The position numbers were made by a program, and so were the translations under genes. A DNA stretch of 64,000 nucleotides, from assembly GCF_008728515.1 (NCBI RefSeq), contig NC_044981.1, positions 108,553,702 through 108,617,701 of the forward strand, given 5' to 3'. The notes under the pieces were generated by a model. That model had not been told where the DNA came from, ran no database searches, and saw only the letters and a program-made list of their open reading frames with translations. How positions within the stretch are numbered: the first letter of the stretch is position 1; the number at the start of each line of letters is the position of its first letter. This document shows, in pieces, positions 46,820 through 60,136 of this stretch. Source of the DNA: Papio anubis. Its lineage: Eukaryota > Chordata > Mammalia > Primates > Cercopithecidae.

Positions 46820-46996
46820 ACGACAACATAAAGTAGTTTGTGAAATTTTCAGTAAATCAGACCTAAGCCCAGTCCATGAACCACTATTTTCTAAATCGGT
46901 ATTAGTAATAGTCTCTACCTCTTCAAACTGTGAGGATTATAGAAACTGATACATGGATAATAACATGCTTAGCAGAGTTAATACACAGTAAATAGT
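46820..46996 (+). repeat. Local duplication, copy 2
   Basis: Partner of 45672-45853, about 1.15 kb downstream in direct orientation. Compared with copy 1 it has the extra GGATAATAACATGC segment and lacks about 10 bp near its start. Confidence 0.8.
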
Positions 46997-47690
46997 AGTT
47001 AATTTTTAAAGAGATAGTTTTCTACATTTAAAGAATTTCCAGAAAACTGATTAATAGTAGAACAACTTCATTTAAAGATTGCTGATCACGTATAAGGTAA
47101 ATTATATCAATAAATGAGTGAATTATATCCATATGGAATCCTGGAAGGCAGTGGACATTTTTATTTATTTATTTTACTGTTTATCCATTGGCTATGATTC
47201 ACACCTGCTATCCATGATATTCACTTGACTTACACCTCCATTCTGTGAAATTCTTACATGTTGTTTTCTTTTCTCTTTTTGAGAAAATTCCATCTCATTC
47301 CATGTGAATTCTTTGCTCATGTTGCCCCTCTTACTTTTTCTGTTTGATCATCTTCCCCTTGGAAGGGACTGCCTTGTGGTCCCTTTTGCCTTCGTTCTCT
47401 TGTATTCCCATTTTCATTGCCTTTATTCCCTTTAAATTTATTATGACATCTTCTTTCCTGATGTTTACCATAAATCAATTTAATTTACCTTTTTAAAGGT
47501 AAGTTTGTCTTCTCTTTTGTGGGTGCTTTTTCCACCCCTTAAATATAGGTAAATCCAAAAAGCTACTTTTGCCCCTTGTTTTTCTAATTCTACAAGTTTA
47601 TCCTGAGAGGGACTACTCACTGGTTTAACTAACTCTTGCTTTCTTGACTCTGACATCTTTAGCCCAGTCTTTTCTCCTAGACAACAAACT
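46997..47690. other. Unassigned non-coding DNA
   Basis: No gene recognised; T-rich from 47150. Confidence 0.4.
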
Positions 47691-48195
47691 TGTATTATTC
47701 AGCGGTCTTTAGAGAGGCAGAAGCAATGGGAAACATATAAATACATGAGAGAAAATTTATTATGGGAATTTACTTGCACAGTTATGGAGACTGAGAAGTC
47801 TTATATGTAGTCTGCAAGCTGGAGAACCAGGAATGCTGGTATTGTAATTCAGTCTAAAGACCCGAGGACTAGGAGAGCTGATAGTATAAGTACTGGACTT
47901 CAAAGGTACAAGAATCAGGAGCTCCAATGTCCAAGAGTAAGAGAAGATGAATGTCCTGGTGCCAGGAAAGAAAAAAAATTGCTCTCCCTCTGCCTTTCTG
48001 TTTTATCTTGGTCTGCAACAGACTGGATGATGCCTGCCCATACTGGTGAGGATGGGTCTTCTTTACTCAGTCTACTTATTCAAATACTAATCTCTTTTGA
48101 AAAGATCTTCACAGAAATGCCCAAAAATAATATTTTTCCAGCTATATCTGGGCATCCTTTAGCCCAATCAAGTTGACACATAAAATTAACTGTCA
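47691..48195 (-). mobile_element. ERVL solo LTR (MLT2-like)
   Basis: Reverse-oriented LTR of about 505 bp. It shows TGTATTATTCAGCGGTCTTTAG at one end and TCAAGTTGACACATAAAATTAACTGTCA at the other, with TGGATGATGCCTGCCCATAC and GAGGATGGGTCTTCTTTACT between. This matches the reverse complement of MLT2-type ERVL LTRs. No internal sequence adjoins it. Confidence 0.8.
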
Positions 48196-48214
48196 TATGA
48201 TTCTTCTTTTCAAC

Positions 48215-48460
48215 TCCCTCTAAATATCTCCATGTTGACACATCAAAGACATTTTTAACTCACTATTTGAAAAGCCCCTTATTGTCACTAAGTTGTCAAC
48301 ACCCAGTTACTCAAGCTAGAAACCTGGTAGTTACCCTCAACTCTTCCTTCTCTCACACCACACATGTAATCAAATTCAGCTAAATAGTTTTGGAACTTCC
48401 CACCTCTCTATGTCAACTTTGTCAGGCTCATTCTTTCCTTATCTGGACTTTTTCACTTAA
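48215..48460 (+). mobile_element. L2: LINE-2 fragment
   Basis: Forward L2: CACCCAGTTACTCAAGCTAG, AAACCTGGTAGTTACCCTCA, ACTCTTCCTTCTCTCACACC, in the order of the L2 open-reading-frame 3' part, diverged. Confidence 0.7.
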
Positions 48461-48599
48461 GATTCTTAGGACTGCAATCAATAGAATATGTTTTGTGCTT
48501 AGTTGAGCACTTCATAAAAAATATAGACTGCTTAACAGCCAAGTCTCTTAAAGAGAAGGGATAAGACAGCTCCAGGAACTCCAGAAAGAGATTTCTGTT

Positions 48600-48930
48600 T
48601 TTTCTCTTTGGGATTATAGTATTTGAAGAAGTGTAGCTGTTGTAACAAACAAAAGCATAATCATATCTCCAGCAAAAAGAATTTTATTTATCTCTCATAG
48701 AAAATCCAGAATGAGTATTCCCCAATATTTAATTTGTGTCAAGTGGTGAAATGGGAAAGAACATGGAGGGTTGTACATGGTCAATTATGGGCAAGCCTGG
48801 TATAACGTCTAAAGCCACACATAATGTCCATTAATATTTCACTAATTGAAAATCAGTCACATGGCCACAAATATCAGTAAGGGAAGCTGGGAAGTGTTTT
48901 CTAGCTGTGTGCAAGGGAAAACAGAGACTA
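48600..48930. repeat. Old interspersed repeat, family not assigned
   Basis: Motifs TGTAGCTGTTGTAACAAACA, CAGTCACATGGCCACAAATA and GGGAAGCTGGGAAGTGTTTT recur widely in primate DNA in this order, but I cannot place the family. Similar motifs appear weakly at 63000-63280. Confidence 0.4.
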
Positions 48931-51900
48931 GGCTTGGTAATCAGCTAGTAGCTTCTGCCCGAGCTTACCTTTCTGCCACTATGTTTATATCTCAACCTTC
49001 CTTCCATGACAAGAACATGCTCATCCCCTCTCCAGGAGAGACAATTCAAAGCCTCCTCTAGCTCAGTTTCTCAGGTCCTTGATTGATGCGAAATTCTTAG
49101 TATCAGGACATAAAATGACAACATCTGTAACCCTGCTGTGCGCACCCTGTATAAGATGGCACAGAAACAGGAACAACAAAAGAACTCCCATTAGAAAATG
49201 AAAGAATAAAAGATACATAGCAGACATGTACTGTTACAATTATGAGTTCTTGCTGGGCAAAATTTGCGAAGGCCCTACCATGACTGCCTGGCTCCTTGAT
49301 TAGATCCTGATTATTGTATTTGGTTAGAAGAAAATTCTTATCGGTGACACCTAAATTTATTCTCTTGTTTTGTTTTGTTAACTTGTACATTATCTTTTAA
49401 GGCTCTAGTTGTAGTGGACCTTGAAAGTATATGTTCCATTGGGACTTTTGCTGTTTTTGCAGTCTTTTTCCTGGTTAATAGTTTAGGTAGTACTGAATGT
49501 TGTTTTAAGACTGAACAATGAAAAATGTTTTAGTTCAAGGTCAAGGGTTCTTTCTAATATTATACAATTCTCTCAGAAACCAATATTGCTTCCTACATAT
49601 TGTTTCCAGAAATCCTATATGCTAGTAAACATCTCCAGAGTTCTTTTCTAGGTGCAATGACCAAGCCTGATGTAGTTCTTGGTTTCCTAGTTTCTATTGA
49701 TTTTTTCTTCTAAATTTAATGGTGGCCATATTAAAGCCATTTGAGATAGTAGGGGGGAAAGCCTGTAAATCTGATTTTTTGCTGCATGGCTGTCACTTGC
49801 CTGGATGAGAAGTCTTGGGGCTTTTTGAGTCTTGTCTTTTCTAATTTGAAGTCCAGGTGAAGTTAACTTTGCCAACCCTGCAAGACTCATGCTCTGGATA
49901 TTCTCCATTCTATAATCATCTTTGCTTAAAAAACTATAACTTCTTACTTTATTTCTTGTAATGCCTTGTTAAAAGAAGCCAAGAGAAGCCAACACATACT
50001 TACCTACTTTTAGAGGTCAGGCCTACTAGCCTTCCGAGTAACTGTAGACATATGTTTGACCAATTATGTTCCCTCTACATAAGAAGATTCTTCAGTTTTC
50101 CAGCCTGTGCTGCGCTAAGTGCTGGGACACTGGGGTTGTTCACCCAACTCCCACCCTCAGATTGTGAAGAACTTCATTGGAAGAGCTTAATTTACTCATA
50201 TTAATATCTGTCATAACAAATCAATGTATTTCACAGTTTACGTACTTAATATTTTTTGTACAAATGAATCACATGGGCCAAAGAACTAGCCATTATATCG
50301 CTGAATAGACCATGATGAGGATTTTTATCTATACTTATCTATTCTGTGATTGTTTTTTCAACTGTAAATTGAAGAGGTTGAATAAGTCACCTGCTAACTA
50401 AAGTGTTCTACATTTCTAATGATTTATGCTTGTTCTCTATTCCTTTCACATTTGGACAACTTCCACATAGAAGAGGAAACAAAAGTGAAGAGCAATGCAG
50501 GAACTAACACATACATTTTCCTTTCCCTTTTTTCCTATCTTTTTTCATTCATTTAAAGGCCTCTATTTTTTTCTCTTGCCAAATTCTGTAAAAATGAGTA
50601 AAACATCATCCATGTCTTCAATGAACTCTCGTAAAAGTTACGAATACAGCATTAATACCAAATTGTATATCTCGATATCTTATGTGCTATGATACTGATT
50701 TCTGCAAAGTGTTATGGAAATAAAGATTTTATCTTCTTAAAGGGTATTAGATAAAGAATCAAACAGATGGAGAACAGCTGAGCTGGGCTTTGAAAAATCT
50801 GTGAGATTTAATAGAACTAAAATTATGGAGCAGGGCATTGCAGGCCAAGGAACAGCTTTCAGAAAGGACATAAAGTTATGCAAATGAAAGCCTTATTTGT
50901 TTCAGAATTAAAAATTCATCTAGGGTATGTAAAGTACTTTTTTTCCTTTTTTGTTAAGAGTGGTAAGAGATAAGATGGAGAAGTTGACATAAACTTAGTT
51001 TTAATCCTTGTTGGTTGAGAAAAAATATTTGTGACTGAAATTTATTTCCTGCTGAAGACCTTCAAAGACTAGTTTTGATCCATTACTCATTTTTTAATTT
51101 TTAGTGAAAAATTTTAATTTTTAGTGAAATCTTTGATTTCATTTCTTTTCATATAAAACTTATAAGAAATTCTTGGAGGCTCATTCTAAGATTAACATCT
51201 AAGGTACTGACACACCGCATTGCATTTTCAAGGCAACATTTGTAAATCCAAATTTCCTACTTTTTAATGCCCAAGTGAAATTGCAATCACTTAGCCAGCA
51301 CTTCTGTTACAAAAGAAGAAGGAGTGGGTGGTAAGTTTTCAGCAGTTCTAAAGAAAAATAAAGGAAGTGTTTTCTCCCAGAAGCTCACTGAAGAAGTGGC
51401 ATGAACATCCAGGAAATGATTCTAGAATAGGGGAACGATCCCTGAAGATTAGGGGTGGGTGTTTAGAATCTCTGGCACACAAAGCATTTGTTAAGGCAGG
51501 ATCAAAGTTGTCATGCCAGGTGTAAAGTCAAGAGTTGAAAGACTCGTATAATAAGTGTTCCACAATACTGATTATCTTTGTTTTCTTTTGGCTTATCCTA
51601 TTTTGGGAGTGCTACAGTCATCTATCTTGCAAACCTGCCTCCTATTTCTAATTAATTTTAGACTACAGTCTCAAGAGCCCATTTTCTTCTCGCCCACTAG
51701 GAGACTGATAAATATTGGAAGGCATTTGGCCATCTCAGCCTATGACCATTAGGAAGCAAGTCTTCTGGGATGCCTTAGTGCTGTTGGCTGGCAAAAGCCA
51801 GATGGGAAATAAACTGCTTCAGAGGCTCAGGGCTAAGCAATGGAATTACATTCTCAAAGGGAAGAGAAAAGAAACAGAGCTAAATATCAGGCTTTGGCAT

Positions 51901-53004
51901 TCACTTTGCACTTTTAAACCATGCATGGTGAGAGTTGCTGTGGGATAGGACAATATGTTTGTAAGAAGGTAATGTCAGAACTGTACTCAATTTGCTCCAC
52001 ATCAGTAGTCTCCATTAGACTTCAGGCATTCCCTACACAAATTGCATTTTCTTTAATGCAATATGTATTCTTACTGGCTTGACATTTGAGATTTTTAGTA
52101 TTAATCTGCTTCGCATTCCTTTTTCATAAAATAGCAGCCCCAGGATAATCCATTTCTAAGATCCTACCCCTCTAATGGCCTGTGGTTCCATTGGCTGGTG
52201 GGATGTGCCTATGTATGCTTTCTGATGACCTGATGAGGGTGGGTGAAATTTCATCTCTCTTGGAAGTTTCTGGACAGATTTTTGTGCTTGAAAAAGTTTC
52301 AATGATCCAACAAAATTAATTTCCTTAATAAAAACACCTATGATCATAATACTGAACAAACAAAAACTGGTCTCCATTCACACTTATTTTCTGTTTTGTA
52401 GGAAATGTTCCAACTGCTTAAATTGTAAGATGAGCTCATAGCAAACTCAGTATTTTTCATGACTCTTCACTTGCAGTCTTACTTGTTCTCATGAACAGTT
52501 GCACACACTCATATGCCAACTACACACATACACACACATATATAAACACCATTCTAAGGGAAAAAAAGAATAGCAATGGGCAAATTATATATGTATATGT
52601 ATACTTCAGCTGTGATCATATATTTTCAACAACATATCATATATATATATGTATCAGAACCTATTCAATGTTTTAATGTCTCAAATTCATGATTTATAAA
52701 TAGACTAACTTCTATTGATGTATCTGTTATCCTAACCAGAGCTTTAAGAAAACTGAAGACAATGAATTAGTATTTTCAGTGGCTTCTTACAGTTTGAATT
52801 TATCAGTCAAGTAGAGAAACAAGTATCTGTTCCTGATTGAATCCGCAGTATCTAAATTGGCCTTTTGTCATAGTTAATTCCACTAGAAATAACATTTTAA
52901 GTGTAGCTCATTATTTACAACTGAGTACTTAATGACGAATAAAAAAGAAATAAAAATTGTCTTATATGGAGACAAAAAGAAAGTAGAAATGAAAGATCGT
53001 AGCT
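48931..53004. other. Long unassigned stretch
   Basis: About 4 kb of AT-rich DNA without Alu, L1P or LTR hallmarks. Some parts (49100-49900, 50745-50900) have the look of very old repeats (GGAGCAGGGCATTGCAGGCC at 50827-50846). There are short (CA)n and (TATG)n tracts at 52505-52545 and 52585-52660, and a small tandem pair around TTTTTAATTTTTAGTGAAA at 51089-51128. No gene is supported. Confidence 0.45.
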
Positions 53005-54862
53005 CTGCTATTCACCAACAGCTACCAAGCTGAGAATCAAATCAAGAATTCAAGCCCTTTAACAATAGCTGAAAAACAAACAAACAAACAAAGGAATGTA
53101 TTTAACCAATGAGGTGAAAGACCTCTATAAGGAAAACTACAAAACACTGCTGAATGAAATTATAGACAACACAAACAAATCCATGCTCATGAATGGATAT
53201 AATCAATATTGTGAAAATGACCATACTGCCAAAAATAACCTACAAATTCAATGGAATTCCCATCAAAATTCCACCATCATTTTTCACAGAACTAGAAAAA
53301 GCAATCCTAAAATTCATTTGGAACAATTAAACAGACCACATAGCCAAAGCAAAGCTAAGCAAAAATCAAATCTGGAGGCATCACATTACCTGGCTTTAAA
53401 CTATACTATAAAGCCATAGTCACCAAAACAGCATGGAGCTGGTATAAAAATAGGCACGTAGACCAATGGAACAGAATAGGGAACCTGGAAATAAAGTTAA
53501 ATATTTACAGCCAAATAGTATTCAACAAAGCAAACAAAAACATAAAGTGGGGAAAGGATACCCTATTCAACAAATGATGCTGGGATAATTGGCAAGCCAC
53601 ATGTAGAAGAATAAAACTGGATGCTCCTCTCTAACCTTATACAAAAATCAACTAAAGATGGATCAATAACTTAAATCTAAGACCTGAAACTATAAAAATT
53701 CTAGAAAATAACATCATTAAAACCCTTCTAGGCATTAGCTTAGGCAAAGACTTCATGACCAACGACCCAAAAGCAAATGCAGCAAAACAAAGATGAATAG
53801 ATTGGACTTAATTAAACTGAAAGGCTTCTGCACAACAAAAGAAATAATCAGCAGAGTTAACAGACAATCCACAGAGTGGGAGAAAATCTTCACAATCTAT
53901 ACATCCAACAAAGGACGAATATCTAGAATCTACAAAGAACTCAAACAAATCAGGAAGAAAAGAAAACAAACAATTCCATCAAAAAGTGGGTGGTTAAGGA
54001 CATGAATACACAATTCTCAAAGGAAGATATACAAATGGCTAACAAGTATATAGTAAAATGCTCAACATCACTAATTATCAGGGAAATGCAAATCAAATCA
54101 CATGCAATACCACCTCATTCCTGCAAGAACGGCCATAATCATAATCATAAATCAAAAATAATATATGTCGGCATGGACATGGTGAAAAGGGAACACTTTT
54201 CCACTCTTGGTGGGACTGTAAACTAGTATAACCACTATGAAAAACAGTGTGGAAATTCCTTAAAGAACTAAAATTAGATCTATCATTTGATGCAGCAATC
54301 CCACTATTAGGTATCTACCCAAAGGAAAAGAAGTCATTATACAAAAAAGATACTTGCACATGCATGTAATTTGTAATTGCAAAAATATGGAACCTGCCCA
54401 AATGCCCATCAATCAACAAGTGGGTAAAGAAAATATTATATAGATATGCATAGATATATAAAATATATACACACACACATACATACATATAGATGTATAC
54501 CATGGAATACTACTCAGCCATAAAAAAGAATGAAATAATGGCATTTGCAGCAACCTGGATGGAATTGGAGACTATTATTCTAAGTGAAGTAACTCAGAAA
54601 TTGAAAAGCAAACATCTTATGTTCTCACTCATAATTGGGAGCTAAGCTATGAGGAGGCAAAGGCATAAGAATGATACAATGGACTTTGGGGACTCAAGGA
54701 AAGGGTGGGAGCGTAGTGAAGGATAAAAGACTACACATGGGGTACAGTGTACATTACCAAAACCTCAGAAATCACCCCTAAATAACTTTTTCATATAATG
54801 AAACACCACCCGTTCCCTCAAAAATCTATTAAAATGGAAAATAAATTGAAAACGAAAAAAAA
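53005..54862 (+). mobile_element. L1: LINE-1 (older primate L1P type), 5'-truncated
   Basis: Forward L1 of about 1.86 kb, from late ORF2 (CCAACAGCTACCAAGCTGAG) through the cysteine-rich C-terminal region (CAACCTGGATGGAATTGGAG at about 54550) and 3'UTR (GGACTTTGGGGACTCAAGGA) to an A-rich tail. ORF2 is split into frames of 70-107 codons by frameshifts. A TA/CA microsatellite has expanded inside it at 54440-54500. Confidence 0.93.
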
Positions 54863-55295
54863 AAGTTTAAGGTAAAAAAACAGAATAAGGAAGAACAAAA
54901 GACAGTTTCAAATTTTACATTTATTTAAATTAAATAAAGTAAGTAACTGAGGAAATAACAAAAACCTCAAAACTGTAAACTCTGACATCATAAACACCCT
55001 TGTAGTTCATTTAAATTGTATCATTAAGACTTTGTTTTAAACATATTTATTATGGACACTGTCAGAATTACAAAGGAATATTGATTCACTGAAATCACTA
55101 TATAGTAAAAAGAGTACGAAAAAATAAAGTTTAACATGTAATCAAAAACATATTTTGGGCAATACTGAATGCATTTTTTTTTTTGAGACTGTTGATATTT
55201 CACTGGTCACCCAAGAATGCCTAAACCACACACTCTTCCTTCATTTCTCCTCTTCCAGGAGTTCCCCTGAAAGGATACTATTTTTAAGAAAAACA
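54863..55295. other. Unassigned AT-rich spacer
   Basis: No feature recognised apart from a T-run at 55174-55183. Confidence 0.4.
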
Positions 55296-55584
55296 GGCTG
55301 TGTATGGTGGCTCACGCCTGTAATCACAGCACTTTTGGAGGCAGAGGTGGGCAGATCACCTGAAGTCGGGAGTTCGAGACCAACATGGTGAAACCCCCGT
55401 CTCTACCAAAAATATAAAAAGTTAGCTGGGCATGGTGGTGCATGCCTATAATCCCAGCTACTCAGGAGGCTGAGGCAGGAGAATCGCTTGAACCCGGGAG
55501 ACAGAGGTTGCAGTGAGCCGAGATCGCACCATTACACTCCAGTCTGGGCAGCAAGAGTGAAACTCTGTTTCAAAAAAAAAAAAA
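55296..55584 (+). mobile_element. Alu: AluS-like SINE
   Basis: Full-length forward Alu (GGCTGTGTATGGTGGCTCAC ... AAACTCTGTTTC + A12). Its A-tail is directly followed by a second Alu. Confidence 0.95.
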
Positions 55585-55868
55585 GGCCAGGCACGGTGGC
55601 TCACGCCTGTAATCCCAGCACTTTGAGAGGCCAAGGCAGGCGGATCATGGGGTCAGGAGTTCGAGACCATCCTGGCCAACATGGTGAAACTCCGTCTCTA
55701 CTAAAAATGCAAAAATTAGCTGGGCATAGTGGTGGGTTCCCAGCTACTCAGGAGGCTGAAGGAGGAGAATCGCTTGAACCAGGGAGTCAGAGGTTGCAGT
55801 GAGCCGAGATTGGGCCACTGCACTCCAGCCTGGCACCAGAATGAGACTCTGTCTCAAAAAAAAAAAAA
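55585..55868 (+). mobile_element. Alu: AluS/Y-like SINE, head-to-tail with the preceding Alu
   Basis: Forward Alu (GGCCAGGCACGGTGGCTCAC ... GAGACTCTGTCTC + A13) inserted in, or joined to, the A-tail of the Alu at 55296. A roughly 13-bp deletion removes part of the GTGGGCGCCTGTAATCCCAGC segment in the middle of the right monomer. Confidence 0.95.
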
Positions 55869-57949
55869 TTGCAAAGTGAGATATAAAGTTCTACTTTATT
55901 AATCACTGGACAAGTTCCAGGTAACTCCCAAAGACTGTGTCTGGTGAAGGTTGGATTAGAAATTGGGAATCAAGTTTTAAGTGACACATTCAGCTTGCAG
56001 TGTATTGGTAAATTGCTTGGTTTAACACCTGATTGAAAGAGATTAACAGCCACCTTGCAGCTTATGTATGGTAAAAAGTATAAGGAGAGGCCTTGCCTTT
56101 TGTGCCCTGTGGAGACAGATTCTATTTCATTTGCCTACTTATGGTCATAGATAGCAAAATTAGACAGTATTTTTCATGGCCGTTGATCTTTAAAGGGCAG
56201 TAATCCAGCACACTAGGAAAATGCCACTTTTAACATTTTTCTAGACTCAAGGAGGGTATAAATGTTTCCTCTGCATGAGCTAGGTTCCAGGAACAAGGAG
56301 AGGATATTCAGCATGCTTTTACCTATAGCAAATTAGAAAAGAGAGACTGAACATTCTAAATGGAGAGAAACGGCATGGACCAAATCATGAAAATAAAAGT
56401 GATGTATCTTGCTGGCAGCAATCAGTCGGTGAAATTCCGTAAAGGTCTCAGACTAAAAAGGTGACAGATGATCACCCTTCTGTGTCAGCACACACTGTGT
56501 TTGTTGGGTGGTTGCAAAAGGGTCAGAAAGGGCTGTCTCTCCCAAACTATCTTCCCTGTTCAGAGACTCTTTGATACGCCTTGAAGTGCATCAAAGCCTT
56601 TACTTGCACAGTTAGAACTACTGTTTCCTTTGTACATATCAGTGGAGAAAAGACATGGACTTAAACACAAACTTAGGCTTAAGTTAGCATTTGCAAAGCA
56701 CTTAAAGGATCGGGAAAAAAATATCAACAACAAAATATTGGGCAGGAACGATACAGGGTTACTTATGCTTTATTTTGCCAAGAACCTACATTAAAATAAA
56801 CAAGAAATGTACGTATAATAATAATATCATTATGGAATGTGTGTTTTGGCTATATTGTGGATAGAATTGGTTTGATCCATGAATTCATATTTGAACCAGT
56901 TGACAAAGTTTTCCCTAGATAGCTGAACTTTGCATTTTGCTTGGCATATGGAGTGTAAATATTCATGTTTCTTTAATCCAAGCAGTAAAATATGATGAAA
57001 AGAAAATTATGAGCAAAATAAATGTCAGCTAGAATACAAATTCTTAGTCAATGCTGAAGTTTTTTCTTAGAAATTCTAGCTACATACTTGCCAGGGTATT
57101 TGGAAAATGAAATAAGATTTCAAAGGTACTCATGATGTTTAAACACTAATGATAGATCAGTAAATGGTAACTTGATGCTAAAAAAAGAAAATCTGGATGA
57201 GTATCTTTTCATAAATCCTAATTAAGATAGTACTTGAGAATTAGAAACCAGTTGATCACTTTCCATGTTTCTATAAAAATATCATTTTAATAAAAAATCA
57301 ACTCGGAAGCACCTGGAACACAAAAATGTTAAGTAGCAGTGAACAATTTGTCAGAAATAATTCTCAAGGAACTCTAATTTCTGTCTCTGTCTAAATAATT
57401 TACCTACTAAATGGTGAGCAGTTGGCTCACAAAAATGGTATCAATTTGTGTTTTAATAAAGTAGAATTAATCAACATAATTAATATATAGTCAAGGTAAA
57501 CATAATGAAACTTTGATGCACAAGTTTTAAATTGTATTTTATACATGTAGAAATCACAAAAATTAAACACATTTTAAAAGTAATATTATTATCTTCTAAC
57601 AAAATATAAATTTGGATAGAGATGACAGATTTCTTTAAAACTTTAACTTGATTGGTAGAAATAGTGATGTTTGGAAGAAATTTTAAACAATATTCTGTAC
57701 ATTTGTAATTTATTTTGTCTGTGCAAAAATCCAGATTACAGCATAAATACAAAATGCATTTTTATTTCATGTATCTGTTATTTTAGTGTCAATTGTTAAA
57801 CAGTGCTGATGACTTAGGTTGTGCAGACGTTGATGTTATTCTGGGCACAGAACTCTGGGAGAAGCATAGATGATACCATAAACTATAATTCTTATTTGTT
57901 CTTATTTAGTCCTTTATTTGATTATGTCTCTCCCTCAAATTCTCATATA
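55869..57949. other. Unassigned AT-rich non-coding DNA
   Basis: No gene, RNA or named repeat recognised over about 2 kb. Confidence 0.5.
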
Positions 57950-58012
57950 TTAGGTTGGTACAAAAGTTATTGTGGTTTTTGCCATTGAAAGTAAACTTTT
58001 GCACCAACATAA
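57950..58012. mobile_element. MADE1: MADE1 miniature mariner, internally deleted
   Basis: Begins TTAGGTTGGTACAAAAGTTA and ends AACTTTTGCACCAACATAA, the inverted ends of the Hsmar1-derived MADE1 element. At about 63 bp it is shorter than the usual 80 bp because part of the palindrome's second arm is missing, leaving a stem of about 15 bp. MADE1 copies are the known source of mir-548 genes, but this stem is too short to propose one. Confidence 0.9.
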
Positions 58013-58733
58013 TGCATTTCTCTCCATATTCACTGGTCTTGAAAGTAAGCCATATTTTACCTCCCACAATTCTGTCTCCCATTGGTAATATTCTATATTT
58101 TCATAGTAATCTAATGCTTGAAAAGTGTTAAGACCATTATTGTAATGTAATGTACCCAATCTCCCTGTTATTCACTCCACGTTATACATTTTAAATAAAT
58201 GAGAAGTTACATGACTTGACCAAGTTCACACAGTAAAAGATGAAATATGGTCATCATTCTAGGTTTTCTTATTAGAGCTCCATTGCCTTTCCCTTCCATT
58301 ACGTTAACCTTTAAGCTCCGGTCTTGGAAATGGAGGCGATGAAGGAAGTAGCCTTTCTCCAACCTGAAACATGGGGGTCTGGAAAAACCTACTCAGTCTA
58401 CATTTTGTCAGTTCATAGGTGCCACCTAGATGTAAAGAGAACGGGAAAAAAGTTATCGTGTTCCATTTTTTGTCTTTAAAATATGTGTGTTTTGGAGAGA
58501 AATGAAACAACTGTTCTTCTAATGCTTGTATTCAAAATATAAAATATCAAAATTAAAATATGTTAACAGAAAAAAGTTAATTATTAACCATTAATATATC
58601 TTCTCTTAATGTTTACTTTGAACTTTTCTTTCACATAAGCTTGGGTTTGCCAATGGAGTTTGCCCAGTTTTTCAAGATTTCTGCTCCATACATTTTAGCT
58701 AATTTTTTTTTTTCTCTCTGAAAGTAAGGATTC
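58013..58733. other. Unassigned non-coding DNA
   Basis: No feature recognised. Confidence 0.45.
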
Positions 58734-59089
58734 TGTTAAAAGATTAATTGGGAAGCCATTAGGCTGGGGAAGCTACAGTGCCTGGAGTTTCTACATAAGC
58801 AAAGCAAACCCAACTCAGTTGGAAGGTCATATTCTTTGGCAGTCAGAAACCACCAACGAACTTTTAGAAAGGATTCTCCCACTGACATGATGCAAATAAA
58901 TTTACTGCAATATTAGCCAATAGAAGATGTTCTTTGCCTTGCTTCCATATTCACCTTAAAAGTCTTCCCCTCATGCCCCTTTGGTGGAGTCTCTGACCCC
59001 CTTGTGGTCGGAGCTGCCCAATTCATGAATTGCTGTCTGCTCAGATAAACTCTTTAATATTTGAAGGTACCTCAGTTTATCTTTTAACA
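58734..59089 (+). mobile_element. Probable ERV1 solo LTR
   Basis: About 356 bp with LTR form. It starts TGTTAAAAG and ends CTTTTAACA. It contains CTGACCCCCTTGTGGTCGGA, a GCTGTCTGCTCAGATAAACT R-region motif and CTTTAATATTTGA near the end, typical of ERV1 LTRs of the MER57/MER4 kind. No target duplication is evident, so the boundaries are provisional. Confidence 0.55.
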
Positions 59090-59295
59090 CGTCTTTCCCT
59101 ATTGTTGACATGCTTAAGCTCTGTATCATTTAACTCTGTTCTTTCTCTTGAAATTTGTTCTGAGTGCCTTTTGAAAGAATGATATAGCATTTGATTATAT
59201 TTCCATCTTGACTTGATTCTTTATGACTCCAGAATCCTTTAACATGCAACTTCTTCTGGATGACAAACTCATTTTTGGCATTATAAAAGCATAGG

Positions 59296-59605
59296 AGCTG
59301 GGTGCTGTGGCTCAAGCCTGTAATCACAGCACTCTGGGAGGCCAAGGTGGGTGGATCACTTGAAGTCAGGAGTTCGAGACCAGGCTGGCCAACATGGTGA
59401 AACCCCATCTCTACTAAAAATACAAACATTATCTGGGCATGGTGGTGGGTGCCTGTAATCCTAGATACTTGGGAGGCTGAGGCAAGAGAATTTCTTGAAC
59501 CTAGGAGATGGAGGTTGCAGTGAGCTGAGATCATGCCACTGCACTTCAGCCTGGGCAACAGAGTAAGACTCCATCTCAAACAAAACAAAGCACAACAAAA
59601 AAAAC
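59296..59605 (+). mobile_element. Alu: AluS-like SINE
   Basis: Full-length forward Alu with an A-rich tail containing CAAAACAAAG interruptions. Target duplication AGCATAGG at 59288-59295 and 59606-59613. Confidence 0.95.
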
Positions 59606-59893
59606 AGCATAGGGATTATAGAACATAGAATACCAATTCTAAAAAGGGGTTTTATCACCTGATCTGGTTTAGCTACACAATGTTAGCAACTTTTCATTCT
59701 CCATGTGAGTCTTTAGAAATTGTTGAAACATAGATGTGAATATGAGAAACTCTTAATTTTGAAATAAAATAAAAAGTTTAGACAAAATTCTAACAGAAGT
59801 ACAGGGAAATGAGTAAAATACTTTTCAAAATTGATCCAATTTTTTTCTTTTCTTTTTTAGATAGAAGTAAAACTTGCATAAAATCAAGAATGT

Positions 59894-60136
59894 AAACTGA
59901 GCATAGTGGTGTGTGCCTGTAATCCTAGTTCTTTGCAGCACCAAGGTGAGAGGATCTGTTAAGACCAGGAGTTTGAAACCAGCCTAGGCAACATAGCAAA
60001 ACCTCATCTCTACAAAAAATTGGAAAAAACAAAAACAAAAACAAAAACCTGTGCATGTTGGAATGAGCCCATTGTCCCAGCTACTCTGGAGGCTGAGGCA
60101 GGAGGATCATTTTAGTATGAGATTGCCTTGAGCTAT
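59894..60136 (+). mobile_element. Alu: AluJ-like SINE, left part
   Basis: Old forward Alu (TGAGCATAGTGGTGTGTGCC ... GAGGCTGAGGCAGGAGGATC ... TTGAGCTAT) with (AAAAAC)n in its middle linker. It is broken by the LTR12 after CTAT (60133-60136) and resumes at 61582. Confidence 0.93.

Noticed and set aside
57950..58012. mir-548-type microRNA
   Set aside because: The MADE1 hairpin is internally deleted and its stem is too short for Drosha/Dicer processing as normally described.
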